Assembly: GCA_023443515.1 (NCBI GenBank)
Contig: JAEZUC010000178.1
Location: forward strand, 1 to 19,737
Direction of reading: 5' to 3'
Length of the DNA: 19,737 nucleotides
From: Bacillota bacterium
GTDB taxonomy: Bacteria; Bacillota; Clostridia; Acetivibrionales; DSM-1351
Both the position numbers and the translations under genes were made by a program. Below the pieces are notes generated by a model that had not been told where the DNA came from, did no database searches, and saw only the letters and a program-made list of their open reading frames with translations. How positions within the stretch are numbered: the first letter of the stretch is position 1; every line of letters starts with the position of its first letter. Shown here piece by piece: positions 17,201 through 19,737 of this stretch.

Positions 17201-19737
17201 TCTACTCTTCAAAGACTCTATTATTTCAGGTTTAGCTGCCATTCCTGTCTCTCCCCAGAACCACCAGTTTATAGCTATTGTCCTTGCCTTCTGTTCCATT
17301 TGTCTCTTGTATGCGAAGGAATCCATAAACATATTTGCACCAGCATATGCACTCTGTCCCCGGTTTGGATAAAAGCTTACCATTCCTGAAAATAGAATCA
17401 TGAAATCCAGCTTTTCTTTCTGAAGCAGTTTATCTAAAATCAATGTTCCTTTAACCTTCGGTGCAAATACTTCCTTTACATCTTCGATGGAACTATTTAC
17501 AGAAATACAATCCTTCACAATCCCGGCAGCATGAATAACTCCTGTTATACCGCCAAAATCAGCCTCTATTCTGCTGATACACTGGCTCATGCTGACTTCA
17601 TCAGCTACGTCTGCCCTATAGTAAGCGACTTTTGCTCCATATGCTTTAAGGTCATCAATAATTGCAGTTTTTTCATTACTTCTTCCAATTAATACGATAT
17701 TGCTTTTATAGTTTTTTGCTATGAACTTTGCAATTTCGTTGCCCACACCCCCGAGGCCTCCTGTAATAACATAAGTACCCTGGCTTTTAAAGTTGATATT
17801 ATCAAACTTACCTTTTTTATTAATATTAACTATATCCCTTATCCACCTGCTGTTTTTCCTGTAGGTTACCAGTTCTTGGGTTGGGTCACTTAGTTCATTT
17901 AACAAAACCTCATAAATACTCAAGTTTTCATCTGAATCAATACTAAAGCATTTTACACCTATGTTTTCTTGATTAATAACATTTGCTACAGCATGTATAG
18001 TTGATTTTTCAGGTTCTACATAGTCTTCTTCAAATACAACTGAATTACTGCTTATGATTCTTATAGTTGACCTTGTCCGTAGCTTACTCAATCCCTGAAC
18101 AATAAAATATAGGCTATATGAACTAAAATACTGACTCTTATCAAATTGTTCCAAGTCGGGTATAGCATTATGTTTCTTGGAATAATTCCATAAATGAACT
18201 ATATTTGACAAATCAAAATTTCTACCTTTTAACTCATCAAATAGCAAAACAAAACTATCTTTATCTTCAACATCAACTACATATTTTAAATCAGAAATCT
18301 TTTGATACCTGCTTCCCGGATAAACGTGTACAATATTTATTGACAAAGCCTTTATCTGTTCTGCAAATATTTCATGTTCACTGTTAAAATCCCTGAATAA
18401 TACTATATTTTCAGGCACCTCTATTTTATTAGTATTTTTGATTACAGGTTTTTCCTTCCATTCGGCTGTCATAAGTTTTATATTGCTATCATCCGAATAC
18501 ACTTTATTATTTGTATTTACTTTCTTTAAGCAGAAATTTTTTACTCTAACTATTACATTACCATTGGGGTCAAGTATTTCAACATTAGCTTTTATTATTT
18601 CATCATTAGATGTATTTGGTACAAATTTTACATGACTATAGCATCTGTCTTTCAGCTCTTTAAAATATAGAACCTCTTCTGTAAAGAAAGGTATATATAC
18701 GCCACTATCAGAAGCAGTTCCGGAAGGAACAGCGCAAATAACTGATTGTAATGCCCCATCTAAAATAGATGGATTGTATTTAAAGGTATTTGAAAGTTCA
18801 TTTGCTTCTTTAGGTAGTTCAATCAGTGAAAGACATTCCCTATCACCTGTCCATATGGTTTTTATGCTTCTGAAAGCAGGGCCGTAAACCATATTCTTTG
18901 ATGAAAAGCTGCTATATATTTTGTCTGAGTTTACAGTTTCCAGTTTCATTTTATTTTTCAATAATCCGATATTTTTGCTGTCTGTACTTACTGATACATC
19001 AGTTTGAAGTTTACCCACACAATTTTCAATTAGGTCTCCTGCTTCATCAATACTTTCTACAGAAAAACTATATCCGTTTTCCTGTCTGTTAAGCTGTACC
19101 CGGCCTTTAAGTGTAGTCCTTTTGTCCAGCTTGATTTCTGATTTTTGTACAATTTCCCTTAATGATATATTTTGTGTGCCTATAGCATATATGGCCGCCT
19201 GCAATACCAGATCCCAATAGCTTACACCAACTAAGGTAGGATATCCTGCTATAACGTGATCTTTTAAAATAGTATCGGACTTCTCAAGCTCAAAAGTAAA
19301 AATAGCTTTTTCCATACTGAAAAGTTCACATGCTTTAAAGCATCTGGGTAAATCACTTGTATAGGGCACAGTATTTTTTATCTTTTCTGTTTCAGGTACA
19401 CCTGTATTCACTTTAGAAACTGCCCAGTATTTCTTACCATTGAAAGGGTATAGTGGCAAAGCTATTCTTTTCCTTGTATAGCCCTCATCGTAAGCCCGGT
19501 AATTAATGTTTATTCCTTTTAGGTATAATTGGCTCATGGCTTCCTGAAAACTGCGCCAATCTGAACTTCCCCTTTTCAAGGTAGACAGTATAAGCAAGTC
19601 TTCTCTTGTAACTATTTTTTTAGCCATGTTGCATAAAGTGTTTGTTGCACCTATCTCCAACATAACCCCAATATTACTCTCTTCACAGCTCTTTACTGAG
19701 GAATAGAAATCTACAGGCTCCATTACATGTCTTAGCC
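11282..19737 (-). CDS. Modular type I polyketide synthase A, 5' partial, bimodular
   Basis: This multidomain cytoplasmic megasynthase extends and reduces a polyketide chain held on acyl carrier proteins. The frame is open to the window end. The first Met (19723) lies inside an AT domain (LRHVMEPVDF), so it is not the start; residues here are counted from it (2813 to the stop). Order: AT end 1-100, DH 131-405, KR 415-870, ACP 905-985 (Ser943), ER 1035-1358, KS 1381-1800 (Cys1546, His1679, His1718), degenerate AT 1890-2125, KR 2140-2600, ACP 2655-2735 (Ser2691), docking helices 2775-2805. Module 1 has a full reductive loop on paper, but its KR has Gly780 for the catalytic Ser and its DH lacks the motif Pro. 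The ER sits unusually after the ACP. Module 2 should leave a beta-hydroxyl but has no working AT of its own. The TAG stop shares its G with the GTG of the next gene, so translation is probably coupled. The PKS identity is certain; the product is unknown. Confidence 0.97.
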   Translation of the reverse strand, partial: LRHVMEPVDFYSSVKSCEESNIGVMLEIGATNTLCNMAKKIVTREDLLILSTLKRGSSDWRSFQEAMSQLYLKGININYRAYDEGYTRKRIALPLYPFNGKKYWAVSKVNTGVPETEKIKNTVPYTSDLPRCFKACELFSMEKAIFTFELEKSDTILKDHVIAGYPTLVGVSYWDLVLQAAIYAIGTQNISLREIVQKSEIKLDKRTTLKGRVQLNRQENGYSFSVESIDEAGDLIENCVGKLQTDVSVSTDSKNIGLLKNKMKLETVNSDKIYSSFSSKNMVYGPAFRSIKTIWTGDRECLSLIELPKEANELSNTFKYNPSILDGALQSVICAVPSGTASDSGVYIPFFTEEVLYFKELKDRCYSHVKFVPNTSNDEIIKANVEILDPNGNVIVRVKNFCLKKVNTNNKVYSDDSNIKLMTAEWKEKPVIKNTNKIEVPENIVLFRDFNSEHEIFAEQIKALSINIVHVYPGSRYQKISDLKYVVDVEDKDSFVLLFDELKGRNFDLSNIVHLWNYSKKHNAIPDLEQFDKSQYFSSYSLYFIVQGLSKLRTRSTIRIISSNSVVFEEDYVEPEKSTIHAVANVINQENIGVKCFSIDSDENLSIYEVLLNELSDPTQELVTYRKNSRWIRDIVNINKKGKFDNINFKSQGTYVITGGLGGVGNEIAKFIAKNYKSNIVLIGRSNEKTAIIDDLKAYGAKVAYYRADVADEVSMSQCISRIEADFGGITGVIHAAGIVKDCISVNSSIEDVKEVFAPKVKGTLILDKLLQKEKLDFMILFSGMVSFYPNRGQSAYAGANMFMDSFAYKRQMEQKARTIAINWWFWGETGMAAKPEIIESLKSRNLRPITNKEGIDAFQRILSTGAVQVLMNNDSQAPIEVKAVQHSKPLTDSVAKGILVKKGESRVGSLKTLTSKYLIEKIHKLIGIVIDETDTNTAFLDLSIDSITLINLSSELEKDAGIMLYPTVFFEYNNVEKLSNYLLEEYKTEFEKLLTSGVEAGTESAEIEENKIIVKTGEELISCESKCTQEECCEDMEKMKAILITRPGSFNNLVIDETKMPEIGPKEVLIRVRAAGINFSDVLTVLGNYPNALNTYPYILGNEVSGIVERVGKEVLRFKVGQEVIGLTKGIGGFAQFVSVDESTVWKKPEYMSFSQGAALPIVFLTAYHCLNYLGKIKESETILIRGAAGGVGLMAIEIAKAAKAVIIGAVGSDEKADYLKSIGVDYTVNYRKENVNEFVMEVTNGKGVDLLLTSSSGDEIEGLMKLVAPNGRFLEMGMAGLRAAPKIDLGIFVENQSFFSMDLKRLSKVILDKHINAMDNMLKNRTLKPINVSSFKYEDMRDAFVYMASRKNVGKVILTFPDIKPLRDKQMAETNGRKSSGNSDIAVIGMSGAFPGAKNLKQYWDNLCSATDSIDSFPESRRALLPIDKDYDLTSIKGGFLEDIDKFDPLFFNISPAEAIVMDPQQRLYMLKAWEAVENAGYGYTGTLPVNTGVFVGVSRRDYLDVIDKIPTQAQGYSVTGNTHSMLASRISYWLNLKGPAIAVDTACSSSLVALHLACESIVTGDCDMAMAGGVNLLITPESSGAFKSMNALSTRCKTFDKSADGFVSSEGVGVLLLKSLDKAIEDGDIIHAVIKGTALNNDGFSNGITAPNPAAQAEVIKKALDKAKVDPETISYIEAHGTGTFIGDPIEIEGLNKVYDGILNKSSCPIGSVKSNIGHAEAAAGVASIIKVILAMKEKKLPPSIHFKEMNPILSLQNTPFFVNDKLRTWDSEVVRAGVSSFGFSGTNAHIIIESADNYRNDSNYSAEEQIPHLFVLSATNRVSLRSFAKAFIEMMEDGEELNLSDICYTAAVGKRQMDSRLAEVVYSVEDLKQKLQQYVDETSDQVILKKDKKIAFYLNSYKGVLDIAIFNETMEECWQIFKELNLKINVEAEDELEQLFRAYSTGKTMESLGVVPSYVIAYGKEIIAAVALSGGISIRDAIMIVLNKGDRTINVNDGNYPVVSIIDNRIVTENIELVQSFTRSEEISVFDNIIATYINENKTDRIVHLGGNEKEISEIDYSKEFPEIFNKLIKCNLESKFEFLILIAQLFKAGVTIKWQSLYASKRYKRVSLPLYPFQLKSYWTEVSNDSIIKEKNHSISFYDNTWQEGPITEKQNIEIEGSYIIFDGTDGLSQRISRQLSSADIKSITVYLGKKYYVGDNFIEINVFEKDHYSHLFDYLKTKNVDISGVIYIPGITGKDDDISINNIEEDFYGNLNALFNVIKSLISNKHTKKIDFITLTFNADNIYNEKLNIYPHMQSLQVLTKVFSNEEKGVNFLNLDFEASADMEFIGRTVTDELLTADRNMDVCYRKGIRFVKDFVKINVEASNNDCIKNMGTYIITGGGSNIGIKIAEFVVKQASVRFAFIGRSKEPSEKLNDAMAQIEKTGSKTMYFSCDIADFTELEKTVSKIEANLGEVNGIFHCAGIKDDSLLQNKEFSDFKKVLSPKVKGLFNIEKIFGNKPIEFILLLSSISSYFCNQGQADYSVANCFYNSYAKSALNKSHKRVISLCLPFVNGGGMKSTDVVLKRMENYGIYQIEMNEVIEALEVALSCKHNSTFCAMKYTGSDLKIIPGVYRNKRKCYNKNGKSGIPCNNINKNRCENLLHNAENADNYKNHILSKVRALISSLLILDPLEMDDSVNFGDYGMDSMLIKEATVLFEREFNTQIESSIFLEYPNVAALSGYLSEKLSHRISEIAEITTPQITTEEELNKIEEVNKAVVLEKAEYKNQDFTNNPFNSIIDKFAKGDIDINSACEQIVAQIGKKSIWEEL
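11309..11401 (-). other. C-terminal docking helices of PKS A
   Basis: After an acidic linker, the segment FNSIIDKFAKGDIDINSACE (starting at about 2779) forms two predicted short helices joined by Gly-Asp-Ile-Asp. It resembles the four-helix-bundle docking domains known from trans-AT PKSs. The start of PKS B carries a matching motif (AILELVENKSIDSKTASSLI). Pairing is inferred from pattern and gene order only. Confidence 0.6.
11519..11761 (-). other. Acyl carrier protein (ACP) domain, PKS A module 2
   Basis: The domain spans residues 2655-2735, with the phosphopantetheine site at Ser2691 in GDYGMDSMLI and the usual FLEYPNVAALSGYL ending. It is preceded by a linker rich in Lys, Asn and Cys (about 2618-2650) that I could not assign to a domain. 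It is the last carrier of PKS A and should pass the chain to the first KS of PKS B. Confidence 0.93.
11924..13306 (-). other. Ketoreductase (KR) domain, PKS A module 2
   Basis: The NADPH loop TGGGSNIG (2383-2390) departs from TGGxGxxG. The catalytic residues are all present: Lys2489 (LSPKVKG), Ser2513 (LLSSISS), Tyr2526 and Asn2530 (YSVAN). Asp2471 at the LDD position and Phe2518 in place of the A-type Trp suggest a B-type (D-hydroxy) product. The stretch NKEFSDFKKVLSPKV closely matches the second KR of PKS B. There is no DH in this module, so the hydroxyl should remain. Confidence 0.92.
13349..14056 (-). other. Degenerate, shortened acyltransferase remnant, PKS A module 2
   Basis: It occupies the AT position (about 1890-2125) and aligns at both ends with ATs, but the catalytic parts are gone. 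FPGQG is replaced by FYLNSYKG (1896-1903) and GHSxGE by AYGKEI (1961-1966, in VIAYGKEIIAAVALSGG). No HAFHS motif is seen. From the first landmark to the terminal Leu-Gly (2050) is about 154 residues, against about 270 in the intact AT of PKS B. The C-terminal FKAGVTIKWQSLY and LPLYPFQLKSYW linker are well kept. It is almost certainly unable to load malonyl; a structural role is likely. Confidence 0.82.
14324..15583 (-). other. Ketosynthase (KS) domain, PKS A module 2
   Basis: This domain performs decarboxylative Claisen condensation. The catalytic triad is complete: Cys1546 in DTACSSS, His1679 in EAHGTGT and His1718 in NIGHAEAAAG. The domain ends in SSFGFSGTNAHIII. Its flanks (GAKNLKQYWDNL, PLFFNISPAEAI, VNDKLRTWD) match the second KS of PKS B far better than the first KS of PKS B or the KS of PKS C. 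Confidence 0.97.
15650..16621 (-). other. Enoylreductase (ER) domain placed after the ACP, PKS A module 1
   Basis: An MDR-superfamily NADPH-dependent enoylreductase that would saturate the double bond made by the DH. The signs are AGINFSDVLTVLGNYP, GxExSGIVxxVG, the PKS-ER motif MSFSQGAALPIVFLTAYHCL and the nucleotide-binding RGAAGGVGLMA (1183-1193). It covers residues 1035-1358. Normally an ER lies between the DH and KR; here it follows the ACP and starts MEKMKAILITRPG, like the N-terminus of a free-standing quinone-oxidoreductase-type protein. That suggests a fused discrete ER. It is followed directly by the next KS. Confidence 0.93.
16769..17011 (-). other. Acyl carrier protein (ACP) domain, PKS A module 1
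   Basis: A helical carrier domain with LDLSIDSITLINL; the phosphopantetheine site is Ser943. It is followed by the typical YPTVFFEYNNVEKLSNYL ending. The Gly usually two residues before the Asp of the DSL motif is Ser940 here, which some carriers tolerate. It lies between the KR and a Cys-rich linker leading to the ER. Confidence 0.93.
17114..18481 (-). other. Ketoreductase (KR) domain with altered catalytic Ser, PKS A module 1
   Basis: An SDR-type reductase with an N-terminal structural subdomain (from about 415) and a catalytic Rossmann half. The NADPH motif TGGLGGVG is at 654-661. Lys756 (FAPKVKG), Tyr793 and Asn797 (YAGAN) are present. The position 13 residues before Tyr793, Ser in the other three KRs here, is Gly780 (LFSGMVSFYP). 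Asp738 at the B-type LDD position and Tyr785 instead of an A-type Trp predict B-type stereochemistry if it works. Confidence 0.9.
18509..19333 (-). other. Dehydratase (DH) domain, PKS A module 1
   Basis: A double-hotdog dehydratase that removes water from the beta-hydroxyacyl-ACP. Catalytic His156 lies in DHVIAGYPTLVG; the family motif HxxxGxxxxP is kept except that the last Pro is Val165. Asp322 and Gln326 in LDGALQ form the second catalytic motif (DxxxQ), and YGPAF (280-284) matches the conserved YGPxF. The catalytic pair is present, so the domain may be active; the Pro loss is a caution. Confidence 0.9.
19424..19737 (-). other. C-terminal end of an acyltransferase domain and post-AT linker (PKS A module 1, partial)
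   Basis: The sequence RHVMEPVDF followed by MLEIGATNTL matches the end of PKS ATs (xxVxEPVxF ... FLEIGPxxxL). The Gly-Pro of the usual EIGP is Gly-Ala here. The post-AT linker ends in LPLYPFNGKKYW (residues 89-100), the hallmark that packs back on the KS-AT unit. The catalytic part of the AT is outside the window, so its activity and substrate cannot be judged. Confidence 0.9.

Noticed and set aside
19721..19723. ATG as the start of PKS A
   Set aside because: The frame is open upstream (LRHV) and the Met lies inside a conserved AT motif, so the gene begins beyond the window.
1..19737. CRISPR arrays, insertion sequences, tRNA or rRNA genes, terminators
   Set aside because: The window is filled by overlapping PKS coding sequence; I saw no direct-repeat array, transposase, RNA gene or hairpin followed by T-run between genes.

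Overview
The window is one block of a modular type I polyketide synthase (PKS) operon. All of it is read on the minus strand, so transcription runs from high to low coordinates. The DNA is AT-rich, the Shine-Dalgarno sequences are strong (GGAGG type), a GTG start is used, and Lys, Asn and Ile codons are abundant. This points to a low-GC Firmicute, most likely a clostridium; I cannot name the species. No RNA genes, mobile elements, CRISPR arrays, promoters or terminators were seen, and there is no intergenic DNA: the three genes overlap at both junctions.

Layout in transcription order. PKS A (19737 to 11282) lacks its 5' end. It reads [end of AT]-DH-KR-ACP-ER, then KS-AT(degenerate)-KR-ACP, then a C-terminal docking helix pair. 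PKS B (11282 to 1515) is complete at 3255 residues and reads docking-KS-AT-DH-KR-ACP, then KS-AT(degenerate)-KR-ACP-docking. PKS C (1534 to 1) is cut by the window edge after docking-KS. Termini at each junction carry similar helix-Gly/Lys-Ile/Met-Asp/Thr-helix motifs, which suggests A hands its chain to B and B to C. If colinear, the products would be: A module 1 reduced (CH2-CH2, if its odd KR and DH work), A module 2 beta-hydroxy, B module 1 alkene, B module 2 beta-hydroxy. The one acyltransferase (AT) visible in full looks malonyl-specific. All four KRs carry the B-type Asp and lack the A-type Trp.

The most interesting signal is a two-module rhythm. The first module of A and of B has a DH and an AT (intact in B; only its end is visible in A). 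The second module has no DH, and its AT is a shrunken remnant without the FPGQG motif, the GHSxG active site or the HAFH specificity motif, although the flanking KS-AT linker and post-AT PxYPF motif survive. The two remnants are nearly the same length (about 150 residues between landmarks, against about 270 in the intact AT). The KS and KR sequences also alternate between two types along the line. This looks like a duplicated bimodular unit in which one AT per polypeptide, or a separate trans AT, must load two ACPs. It could be an intermediate between cis-AT and trans-AT organisation. Further oddities are an ER placed after the ACP behind a Cys-rich linker, and a catalytic Ser-to-Gly change in the KR of that same module.
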